Assembly: GCA_023407175.1 (NCBI GenBank)
Contig: JAEYMU010000024.1
Coordinates: 186,001-250,000 of the forward strand
Length of the DNA stretch: 64,000 bases
Source: Bacillota bacterium
Lineage (GTDB): Bacteria; Bacillota_A; Clostridia; Lachnospirales; Lachnospiraceae
Direction: 5' to 3'
This document shows positions 26,945 through 34,011 of this stretch, piece by piece. A program made the translations under genes and the position numbers. The notes below the pieces were generated by a model. The model was not told where the DNA came from. It ran no database searches and saw only the letters and a list, made by a program, of their open reading frames with translations. How positions within the stretch are numbered: position 1 is the stretch's first letter; the number at the start of each line of letters is the position of its first letter.

Positions 26945-27184
26945 ATGCGGGAAAAATATATACCGGCGTTTATCGTGCTTATAGCAGCTGCAATAACCAG
27001 TGTTATAAATATAATATACCGGGTGGATGTGCTGACCGGATTAAAGCGTTTGCTTCTTGTCATTATTATATTTTACATCATTGGCAGTATCGTCAGGGCA
27101 GTAATAAAAAAGATAGTAAGTGATAGACCCAAGGAGGATAATACAGAGGAGAACCAGGAAGAAGAGAACAAAACACAGGAATAA
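26945..27184 (+). CDS. Small two-pass membrane protein, unknown function
   Basis: This is a 79-residue protein with two hydrophobic segments (about residues 6-24 and 35-55) and a strongly acidic Glu/Asn/Lys tail (RPKEDNTEENQEEENKTQE). It starts at ATG 26945 behind a GGGGGG tract and sits between cheD and the sigma-28 gene. The family was not recognised. Position suggests co-transcription with chemotaxis genes. Small acidic-tailed membrane proteins here could be assembly or regulatory factors, but nothing in the sequence proves this. Confidence 0.6.
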   Translation: MREKYIPAFIVLIAAAITSVINIIYRVDVLTGLKRLLLVIIIFYIIGSIVRAVIKKIVSDRPKEDNTEENQEEENKTQE

Positions 27185-27258
27185 GTTTGAAAGTAAAGGG
27201 CACTTTCTCCTTATTAAAGCAGTATCACAAGCAGGGCTTGTAATATGCACGGGAATAA
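27184..27258 (+). repeat. Third copy of the two-hairpin palindromic element
   Basis: The segment repeats the arrangement at 9779-9919: a GTTTGAAAGT...CACTTTC palindrome, CTCCTTATT, and then GCAGTATCACAAGC paired with GCTTGTAATATGC (27219-27247, imperfect), ending CGGGAATAA. It begins at the stop codon of the small membrane gene. Confidence 0.8.
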
Positions 27259-27281
27259 GTTCTGAAAGCCTTTTTCAGAAC
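27259..27281 (+). repeat. Hairpin before the sigma-28 gene
   Basis: GTTCTGAAA (27259-27267) and TTTCAGAAC (27273-27281) form a perfect 9-bp stem with a 5-base loop, directly after the palindromic element and 59 bases before the fliA start. There is no U-run; it may influence stability of the fliA transcript. Confidence 0.5.
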
Positions 27282-27340
27282 CGGATGGCTACAAAATGTT
27301 CACACGATCTGCAAAATCAAGTTCATTATCAGGAGGAGAC

Positions 27341-28108
27341 ATGAACGCTGAAGCGAAACAAAAGCTTTGGGAGGATTATGCGAAGAAAAGAACCCCACAG
27401 CTTCAGGAACAAATAATAATTGAATATGCAGGTTTGGTAAAGCTGGTTGCAGGCCGTTTGAGTATGTATCTCGGATATAATGTTGAATATGACGACCTGG
27501 TCGGTTATGGAACCTTTGGCCTAATCGATGCAGTTGATAAATTTGATTATACAAAAGGCGTAAAATTTGAAACCTATGCTTCCCTGCGTATCCGTGGTGC
27601 CATTTTAGACCAGATTCGTAAAATGGACTGGATACCAAGGAGTATCCGGCAAAAGCAGAGAAAGATGGATGTCGCCTATCAAAATCTTGAGATTAGATTT
27701 GGCCGAATAGCAAGCGATGAAGAGATTGCACAGGAGCTTGATATCTCTGTGGAGGAGTTTGAAAACTGGCAGAATCAAACCAAGGTTACTAATATCATCT
27801 CTCTGGATGAATTTATGGAACAGGGTACGGAAGGAAAGGTAGAGCAGAATCTGACGGCAGAATTTGACCAGCCGGAAAGAATTTATGAAAAGCAGGAATT
27901 AAAAGAACTGTTGATAAGGACATTGGACACTCTGACTGAAAAAGAAAAAAGAGTGATTATATTATATTATTATGAGGAATTGACTTTAAAGGAAATCAGC
28001 CGTATTCTAGAGGTATCGGAATCGCGTATTTCCCAGTTGCATACCAAGGCACTTCAAAAAATGAGGGTAAAGATTGGTACTAATATTGAACTCTTTACTA
28101 ATTATTAG
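27341..28108 (+). CDS. sigD: Flagellar sigma factor sigma-28 (FliA/SigD)
   Basis: This sigma factor directs transcription of late motility, filament and autolysin genes. The 255-residue protein has region 2 (YDDLVGYGTFGLIDAVDKFDYTK region with FETYASLRIRGAILDQIRKMDW), region 3 and region 4 with LTEKEKRVIILYYYEELTLKEI and SRISQLHTKAL. The ATG at 27341 follows AGGAGG at 27331-27336; the longer frame from 27296 adds non-family residues. It closes the fla/che operon as in B. subtilis, where distance from the operon start lowers its expression. Confidence 0.96.
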   Translation: MNAEAKQKLWEDYAKKRTPQLQEQIIIEYAGLVKLVAGRLSMYLGYNVEYDDLVGYGTFGLIDAVDKFDYTKGVKFETYASLRIRGAILDQIRKMDWIPRSIRQKQRKMDVAYQNLEIRFGRIASDEEIAQELDISVEEFENWQNQTKVTNIISLDEFMEQGTEGKVEQNLTAEFDQPERIYEKQELKELLIRTLDTLTEKEKRVIILYYYEELTLKEISRILEVSESRISQLHTKALQKMRVKIGTNIELFTNY

Positions 28109-28150
28109 AGATATAAGCTTGTTTATAATAAATGGGAGGAGAACAATACG

Positions 28151-29752
28151 ATGAAAGGAAGGAATGGATATTTTCAGCTGGTAATCAAGGGAGACGGTAC
28201 CTATTTAAAGATCTTTGAGGCAGAGACAGATGGGGAACCGTTATATTATGATGAAATCAGCAATTATTTAATTGATAAAAAGATTTATGAATATGATAAA
28301 ATAGCAATTGGCCGTGCACTTACATCCTTAAAAGGTACAGTTGAGGTTAAAATTACGGGAGCCATACTGCCGCCGATTGATGAAAGCGTGAGAATCATTC
28401 TGGATGAGGAGCGCATGTTCGCAAAGGGAAGATTCTATCCGCCGTCCAATAATGGGAGCGCTATAAACAGAGATGATATCATTAATGCGCTTGTCTATGC
28501 CAAGGTAAAATGCGGTTTGGACGAGCAGGCGATTAATGATTTCCTTTTTGATAAGCATTATTGTACGGATTATTTCCTGGCTAAGGCTACACCGGCGCAG
28601 ACTGGACATGATGCAGTCATCACCTATCATTTTAATACTGACCTGACCTTAAAGCCAAAAAGAAATGAAGACGGCTCGGTAGATTTCCATCAGCTTGATA
28701 TGATCAGTCATTGTAATAAGGGGGATTTACTGGCAACTCTTACTCCGATGGACCCGGGGCGGCCAGGTATTGATGTGTGCGGAAATATTATCCGTCCCTT
28801 AAAGGTGAATAATAAGGTGTTAAGGCACGGTAATAAAATTCATCTGTCGGAAGACGGGCTGCAGATGTTTTCAGAAGTGGACGGACATGTCAGTCTGACG
28901 GACCAAAGAGTATTCGTATCGGATACCTATGATGTTCCTGCCAATGTGGATGCCTCCACCGGTGACATTACCTACGAAGGAAATGTGGTCGTTAAGGGAA
29001 ATGTCATCACCGGCTTCTCCATCAAGGCAAAAGGGGATGTGGAGGTAAACGGAGTTGTGGAAGGTGCCTACATAGAGGCCGGAGGCCAGATTATACTTAA
29101 GCTTGGTATGCAGGGTATGAATAAAGGGATATTAAAGGCGAACGGGAATATTATTACGAAATTTCTTGAAAATGCCGAGGTGATTGCCGGAGGCTATGTA
29201 TCCACCGAATCCATCCTTCATAGTAAGGTATCTGCCAAGGGAGACATCATCGTCGGAGGAAAAAGAGGCTTCGTTACCGGAGGAGAAATAAGGTCGGCGA
29301 CTATGATCTCTGTAAAAACAGCAGGTTCCCAGATGGGTACTTACACCTTGCTTGAGGTGGGAATTGATCCGAAGGTACTTTCGGAGTTTCGAGAGCTGGA
29401 GAAAAAGATAGCCGGAATGAATGCGGACAAGGAAAAGCTGGCCCAGGCGCTGGCGCTCTTTCGTAAAAAATTATCCCTGGGAGTTCCGATCACACCGGAT
29501 AAGAAATTATATTTAAAACAAATAACACAGCAGAATATAGTACTGGAGACACAGATCAAGGAAGCGAGAAAGCGGTATGAGGATTTGAGAATTGAGATGG
29601 ACAGCCAGTCCTCAGGCTGCGTAAAGGTATCGGATATCGTATATCCCGGTACCAAAATAGTGATATCCAATGTGGTACATTTTGTACGTGACAATATACA
29701 GCACAGTAAATTTATCAGAGACCGCGCAGACATTAAGATAATTCCTTTGTAG
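28151..29752 (+). CDS. DUF342 / FapA-like protein
   Basis: The 533-residue protein has an N-terminal FapA-like region with beta sheets, then many short Gly/Val/Ile-rich beta-helix repeats (for example YEGNVVVKGNVITGFSIKAKG) at about residues 265-400, and a C-terminal coiled coil. This is the DUF342/FapA pattern. FapA-type proteins polymerise or act as cell-surface signalling regulators, and DUF342 genes often sit beside flagellar genes in Clostridia. Role here unknown; placement after sigD suggests a link to motility control or cell envelope. Confidence 0.82.
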   Translation: MKGRNGYFQLVIKGDGTYLKIFEAETDGEPLYYDEISNYLIDKKIYEYDKIAIGRALTSLKGTVEVKITGAILPPIDESVRIILDEERMFAKGRFYPPSNNGSAINRDDIINALVYAKVKCGLDEQAINDFLFDKHYCTDYFLAKATPAQTGHDAVITYHFNTDLTLKPKRNEDGSVDFHQLDMISHCNKGDLLATLTPMDPGRPGIDVCGNIIRPLKVNNKVLRHGNKIHLSEDGLQMFSEVDGHVSLTDQRVFVSDTYDVPANVDASTGDITYEGNVVVKGNVITGFSIKAKGDVEVNGVVEGAYIEAGGQIILKLGMQGMNKGILKANGNIITKFLENAEVIAGGYVSTESILHSKVSAKGDIIVGGKRGFVTGGEIRSATMISVKTAGSQMGTYTLLEVGIDPKVLSEFRELEKKIAGMNADKEKLAQALALFRKKLSLGVPITPDKKLYLKQITQQNIVLETQIKEARKRYEDLRIEMDSQSSGCVKVSDIVYPGTKIVISNVVHFVRDNIQHSKFIRDRADIKIIPL

Positions 29753-29859
29753 AAGCATTATACAAAGAGCTCATTGTAGGTGTAACCTGTTGTAGCCTGG
29801 AGAATTACTTTGGAAGATAAAGATAATTTGCAGGGGTTCTATCGCAAGGAGGTTTTTAT

Positions 29860-30165
29860 ATGTCGATTAATCCGATTGATATTATGAGAACGCAGGAAGC
29901 TGCCCAGATTAAGCATATCGAGAACCAAAGATTCCAGCATGCCCAGGATCAGGTGGGCAAAAACTTTCAGAATATGCTGGTACAGGAGCAGCATAAACCT
30001 ACACATGCGGCGAAGTCTGATAATAATGAATACCGCTATGATGCCAAGAAAAAGGGCAATAATGAGTATAAGGGCTCAGATAAGAGAAATAAGAAAGAAG
30101 AAGAGAAAGAGAAGCAGGAGCCGGGGAAAACGAATAATAATGGCGGTATAGATATTTTGATTTAA
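29860..30165 (+). CDS. Small hydrophilic protein, unknown function
   Basis: The 101-residue product starts MSINPIDIMRTQEAAQIKHI and turns into a Lys/Glu/Asn-rich, disordered tail with KKKGNNEYKG and NKKEEEKEKQEPGK, ending GGIDILI. A good AAGGAGG stands before the ATG. It lies between the DUF342 gene and the SwrB-like gene in an apparently co-directional run. The family was not recognised; the ordered N-terminus plus disordered tail suggests a short binding module. Confidence 0.6.
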   Translation: MSINPIDIMRTQEAAQIKHIENQRFQHAQDQVGKNFQNMLVQEQHKPTHAAKSDNNEYRYDAKKKGNNEYKGSDKRNKKEEEKEKQEPGKTNNNGGIDILI

Positions 30166-30179
30166 TTCTGGAGGCATCG

Positions 30180-30881
30180 ATGAACCCATTACAAATAGCC
30201 TTAATCGTAATTGGAATAATTATTATCCTGGTCAGCTGTATCCTGGTGGACAAATCACAAAAGCTGCCGGTTCAGCCTTCCGGCGGAGCTTTTTCTTTGG
30301 AGGACAGCTTGACGCAGGAGGATAAGGAACAGCTTAAGGATAAGCTGGAGGAGCTTTTGGCTGAGGTCAGCGAAGAAGCTATCGTCCGTGTGGATGATAC
30401 CCTAAGTAAGATTTCAAATGAGAAAATAATTGCAGTTAATGAATTCTCCGATCAGATTCTGGAAAAAATAAACCGGAATCATGAAGAGGTCATATTTCTT
30501 TATAACATGCTTAATGATAAGGAGAAGGAATTAAAATCTGCGGTTAAGGAAATTGAGGCCTCAAAAAAGAAAGTACAGGACATTCTGGAAACGAAGGCAA
30601 AGGTTGATAATACACCAAAGACTGCCGCTGCAGTAAAGGCACCGCAGCCGGCAAAGAATATAACACAGGCTGATAAAATAATCGAAAAGCCGGTAAAGAC
30701 GACAGGTCAGGTAACTTCACAGGAGGCTTCTACTGTAAATGCGGTAAGCTCGAACAACAATTCGCAAATTCTTGCATTGTATTCCCAGGGAAAATCTGTT
30801 ATGGAAATATCAAAGCTGCTGGATTTGGGGCAGGGAGAAGTAAAGCTGGTAATTGAATTGTTTAAGGGTAAAAAAGCATGA
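30180..30881 (+). CDS. DUF6115 / SwrB-like membrane-anchored protein
   Basis: The 233-residue protein has an N-terminal membrane anchor (IALIVIGIIIILVSCILV), a long coiled-coil helix (about residues 40-145), a Lys/Pro/Ala-rich linker and a C-terminal helix-turn-helix-like end, ILALYSQGKSVMEISKLLDL. The architecture and place (between sigD and rpsB) match B. subtilis SwrB (YlxL), which promotes flagellar export-gate activation. Identity is too low to name it, so DUF6115 is the safer label. Confidence 0.7.
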   Translation: MNPLQIALIVIGIIIILVSCILVDKSQKLPVQPSGGAFSLEDSLTQEDKEQLKDKLEELLAEVSEEAIVRVDDTLSKISNEKIIAVNEFSDQILEKINRNHEEVIFLYNMLNDKEKELKSAVKEIEASKKKVQDILETKAKVDNTPKTAAAVKAPQPAKNITQADKIIEKPVKTTGQVTSQEASTVNAVSSNNNSQILALYSQGKSVMEISKLLDLGQGEVKLVIELFKGKKA

Positions 30882-30902
30882 AGATAAGAGGAGTTTAGTA
30901 TT

Positions 30903-31469
30903 ATGAAACTGAAATATTATATGAGAGGTCTCGGAATTGGAATTCTTATCACCACTCTTATATTAACCATCGGGAAGGAGAAGCTGTCGGAGGAAGAAAT
31001 TATAGAAAAGGCCGAAGCACTCGGAATGGTTATGCAGGAGGACGACTCTGATTTGGATAAATTACTGGATCATACCGATCTTTCAGGAACACCCTCTCCG
31101 TCCATGGCATTAACAGAGCCTACCGCGGGACCCACTGCCGAACCCACCGCAGAGCCTACTCCGGCACCTATCATAGAGCCGGCCAAGACACCGACCATAC
31201 CTGCAGCACCCACTATGGCGGATATCCAGCCGACGAAGGCAGCTGATAGTACGGAGGGGACAATAACCTTTACCATAAAGAAAGGAATGTCTTCCGGACA
31301 GGTGGCAAAGCTTCTTGTGGAGAAAGGGTTGATTGAGGACGCAGATGATTTTAACCAATATATTGTAAAAAAGGGGAAGGCAAGTATTATCCGCGTCGGG
31401 GAATATACGGTTTCGGCTGATGCCTCCTACGATGAAATTGTCACGGCGATTACAACAAAAAATAAATAA
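30903..31469 (+). CDS. Membrane-anchored protein with MltG/YceG-like C-terminal domain
   Basis: The 188-residue protein has an N-terminal hydrophobic segment (GLGIGILITTLILTI) and then a short acidic helix with EEEIIEKAEALGMV. A Thr/Pro/Ala linker of tandem PTAEPTAEPT type spans about residues 65-110. The C-terminal domain reads FTIKKGMSSGQVAKLLVEKG. That end resembles the LysM-like N-terminal module of MltG/YceG endolytic transglycosylases, but the catalytic domain is absent. It may bind peptidoglycan rather than cut it. It lies at the 3' end of the motility run. Confidence 0.6.
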   Translation: MKLKYYMRGLGIGILITTLILTIGKEKLSEEEIIEKAEALGMVMQEDDSDLDKLLDHTDLSGTPSPSMALTEPTAGPTAEPTAEPTPAPIIEPAKTPTIPAAPTMADIQPTKAADSTEGTITFTIKKGMSSGQVAKLLVEKGLIEDADDFNQYIVKKGKASIIRVGEYTVSADASYDEIVTAITTKNK

Positions 31470-31473
31470 GTCC

Positions 31474-31502
31474 TTGCCATCCATAAAATGTTATGTTATA
31501 AT
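31474..31502 (+). promoter_or_regulatory. Promoter of rpsB-tsf
   Basis: TTGCCA (31474-31479) and TATAAT (31497-31502) are 17 bases apart, with a TGT extension before the -10. This is close to the sigma-A consensus and gives a leader of about 100 bases before rpsB. A small CGGCA-GTGG-TGCCG hairpin (31533-31546) lies in that leader. Confidence 0.75.
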
Positions 31503-31610
31503 TTCAAAGGCAAATTACACGCATATTGATTCCGGCAGTGGTGCCGATGAGCAATAGGTCTGTCAGGAATATGAGATATGCGGAAGAAAACAACCAAACG
31601 GAGGTCAATT

Positions 31611-32372
31611 ATGAGCGTTATTTCAATGAAACAGTTATTGGAAGCTGGTGTACATTTCGGACATCAGACAAGAAGATGGAATCCCAAGATGGCGGAGTAC
31701 ATCTACACAGAGAGAAATGGTATCTACATTATCGACTTACAGAAATCTGTAGGTAAGGTAGATGAGGCCTACACAGCAATCAAAAATGTTGTTGCAGAAG
31801 GCGGTTCTATTCTTTTCGTAGGAACAAAGAAGCAGGCGCAGGATGCAGTAAAGACAGAGGCAGAGCGTTGCAGCATGTACTATGTGAATGAAAGATGGTT
31901 GGGTGGTATGCTGACCAACTTCAAGACCATCAGAAGCAGAGTTGAGAGATTAAGACAAATCGAGAAAATGTCTGAGGACGGTACCTTTGACGTACTTCCG
32001 AAAAAGGAAGTTATACAGCTTAAGAAGGAATGGGAAAAGCTTGAGAAGAACCTTGGCGGTATCAAGAATTTGAAGAAAATTCCGGATGCTATCTTCGTAG
32101 TAGATCCTAAGAAGGAAAGAATTTGTATTCAGGAAGCCCACACACTTGGTATTCCTTTGATCGGTATTGCAGATACAAACTGTGATCCGGAAGAACTTGA
32201 TTATGTAATTCCGGGTAACGATGATGCGATCAGAGCAGTTAAATTAATCGTTTCCAAGATGGCTGACGCGGTTATCGAAGCAAACCAGGGAGTTCAGCTG
32301 ACTGATACTTCCAGTAATGCCGCAGATGAAAGTGCAGATGCAGAGGTAGAGACCGAGGCAGTTGCAGAATAA
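31611..32372 (+). CDS. rpsB: 30S ribosomal protein S2
   Basis: The 253-residue protein shows the S2 signatures [45 protein letters not shown] and [12 protein letters not shown]. It ends in an acidic Ala/Glu tail. The ATG at 31611 follows GGAGG with a short spacer; upstream in-frame ATG codons belong to the leader. It pairs with tsf as in nearly all bacteria. Confidence 0.98.
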   Translation: MSVISMKQLLEAGVHFGHQTRRWNPKMAEYIYTERNGIYIIDLQKSVGKVDEAYTAIKNVVAEGGSILFVGTKKQAQDAVKTEAERCSMYYVNERWLGGMLTNFKTIRSRVERLRQIEKMSEDGTFDVLPKKEVIQLKKEWEKLEKNLGGIKNLKKIPDAIFVVDPKKERICIQEAHTLGIPLIGIADTNCDPEELDYVIPGNDDAIRAVKLIVSKMADAVIEANQGVQLTDTSSNAADESADAEVETEAVAE

Positions 32373-32412
32373 TATCAGGGTAAGAATTCTAGCTTAATCG
32401 TATAAATAACAG

Positions 32413-32437
32413 GTACCCCGCCATTACAGCGGGGTAC
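32413..32437 (+). promoter_or_regulatory. Hairpin between rpsB and tsf
   Basis: GTACCCCGC (32413-32421) and GCGGGGTAC (32429-32437) form a perfect 9-bp GC-rich stem with a 7-base loop. It is followed by TTAAAAG rather than a U-run, so it is more likely an attenuating or processing hairpin balancing S2 and EF-Ts than a full terminator. Confidence 0.55.
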
Positions 32438-32467
32438 TTAAAAGTATAAAATAAGATGGAGGTTATT

Positions 32468-33400
32468 ATGGAAGTTACTGCTAGTATGGTAAAAGAGTTA
32501 AGAGAAATGACCGGAGCCGGAATGATGGACTGCAAGAAGGCTCTTGCAGCTACTGACGGTGATATGGATAAAGCAGTTGAGTTTTTAAGAGAAAAGGGAC
32601 TTGCTGCAGCAGAGAAGAAGGCCGGCAGAATTGCTGCCGAAGGCATTGTTGGTATTAATTTAAGCGCAGATGCCAAGGTGGCTGCCATTGTTGAGGTTAA
32701 CAGTGAGACAGACTTTGTTGCAAAGAATGATAAATTCAGGGATTTCGTAGCTGCAGTTGCTGCACAGGCAGCAAGCACCACAGCTACTGATATGGATACC
32801 TTCTTTGCAGAAAAGTGGGCACTTGACACCTCCAAAACAGTGAAGGAAGAGTTATCCTCCATGATCGCAGTAATCGGCGAGAATATGAATATCAGAAGAT
32901 TTGAGAAGCTGGAAGCAGCAAATGGCTTTATCTGTACCTATATCCATGGCGGCGGCAGAATCGGAATTCTTGTAGATGTTGATACAACTGTGATAAATGC
33001 CGAGGTAGAAGAGGCTGCTAAGAATGTTGCAATGCAGATTGCCGCATTATCTCCCAAGTATGTAACACAGGCAGAGATTTCTGCTGATTTCATCGCACAT
33101 GAGAAGGAAATCCTGACTGCACAGATAAAGAATGATCCTGCAAACGCTAAGAAACCGGAAAACATCATCGAGAAGATGCTGGAGGGACGTTTAAGCAAGG
33201 AATTAAAGGAATTCTGTCTCGTAGACCAGGTTTATGTAAAGGACAGCGAGGTTTCCGTAGGTCAGTATCTTGCCAATGTGTCCAAGCAGGTAGGAGCTCC
33301 TGTAACAGTAAAGCGTTTCGTACGTTTTGAAACTGGTGAGGGCCTTGAGAAGAAGAGCGAGAACTTCGCAGAGGAAGTTGCTAAGCAGATGGGTAACTAA
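32468..33400 (+). CDS. tsf: Translation elongation factor Ts
   Basis: EF-Ts recycles EF-Tu by nucleotide exchange. The 310-residue protein carries the N-terminal LREMTGAGMMDCKKAL motif, the core ETDFVAKN and the dimerisation-domain pattern IHGGGRIGILVDV. The ATG at 32468 is 5 bases behind GGAGG; an in-frame ATG at 32456 lies upstream of that site. Parts of the 3' end are repeated downstream (33416-33448 and 38173-38187). Confidence 0.98.
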   Translation: MEVTASMVKELREMTGAGMMDCKKALAATDGDMDKAVEFLREKGLAAAEKKAGRIAAEGIVGINLSADAKVAAIVEVNSETDFVAKNDKFRDFVAAVAAQAASTTATDMDTFFAEKWALDTSKTVKEELSSMIAVIGENMNIRRFEKLEAANGFICTYIHGGGRIGILVDVDTTVINAEVEEAAKNVAMQIAALSPKYVTQAEISADFIAHEKEILTAQIKNDPANAKKPENIIEKMLEGRLSKELKEFCLVDQVYVKDSEVSVGQYLANVSKQVGAPVTVKRFVRFETGEGLEKKSENFAEEVAKQMGN

Positions 33401-33448
33401 GCCAAGACGTCGGGCAACTTCCTCTGGAAGATTGCTAAGCAGATGGGT
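33362..33448 (+). repeat. Imperfect direct duplication of the tsf 3' end
   Basis: The end of tsf (33362-33394) is repeated 54 bases later (33416-33448). The core TTGCTAAGCAGATGGGT is identical in both, and the preceding AACTTC...GGAAG is similar. The second copy is non-coding. A third, shorter identity (CAGATGGGTAACTAA) occurs at 38173-38187. The pattern suggests insertion or slippage at this site. Confidence 0.75.
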
Positions 33449-33484
33449 GTGTGTAATGCGAATTTAGCATTATGAAAGATAGGT

Positions 33485-33547
33485 GGCTTGGAAGCCCCGA
33501 AGATGCGTTATATAGCGTGTTTAACGGGTTTTCAAGCCTCTTTTTTT
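33485..33547 (+). terminator. Rho-independent terminator after tsf
   Basis: GGCTTG (33485-33490) pairs with CAAGCC (33533-33538), with further pairing of AA.CCCG against CGGGTTTT, and TCTTTTTTT follows. It ends the rpsB-tsf unit. Confidence 0.85.
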
Positions 33548-33643
33548 ATATCTTGCAAACACCGTAGAACACCGTCTAAAGTTGTTAAAAATTGCTTCAT
33601 AGTGTGTCAAAATGCATGTCGTAAATGTGTCAAATCGACCTGA

Positions 33644-33880
33644 CATAACCTTCGGCGAATTTGCCACCTTTTTAGTTATCAATTTCTTCCTGACAAGATA
33701 GATATTTATAGAGGAACAGATGCGAATGAAGTGATCCCTCGCATTTCATGGACCCTTGATATAAACATTGCAAAAAAATATAGTTCAGGTTAATTGTTCT
33801 GTGCAGATATTTCTAAGGAAAGAATAATGACATGTTTTGATACAGATGAAAAAGAAGTGTTCGTATGGAGTACCTCTTAA
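33644..33880 (+). pseudogene. Remnant of a small protein gene with an internal stop
   Basis: One frame reads DKIDIYRGTDANEVIPRI followed by SWTLDINIAKKYSSG, then a TAA, then continues LFCADISKERIMTCFDTDEK and EVFVWSTS before another stop. The YRGT...SWTLD..IAKKY...EKEV layout resembles small ADP-ribosyltransferase-like or phage-type proteins, but this is a weak impression. No start codon or ribosome-binding site is evident, so it is a decayed fragment. Confidence 0.45.
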
Positions 33881-34011
33881 TTCCAGCCTTTGAAAAGGTA
33901 AAAGAATAAAATCTCCAAGAGAAGAATATCACAAATTAAAAATGAAAGACCGATGGTTTGTGAAATGTTTTATGGCCCCAGGAGGCTTTCGAAGAAAGGT
34001 GGTTTATATTT

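Larger units (their letters stand above)
33401..34011. other. Gene-free interval between tsf and the LRR gene
   Basis: This 611-bp stretch holds the duplicated tsf end, the terminator, and a broken reading frame at 33644-33880. The rest is AT-rich with no intact gene seen on either strand. A ribosome-binding AAAGGTGG lies just before the LRR gene. Confidence 0.7.

Noticed and set aside
26896..27123. Overlapping plus-strand frame of 75 codons ahead of the small membrane gene
   Set aside because: Out of frame with the better-supported membrane protein that has a proper start site; no family pattern.
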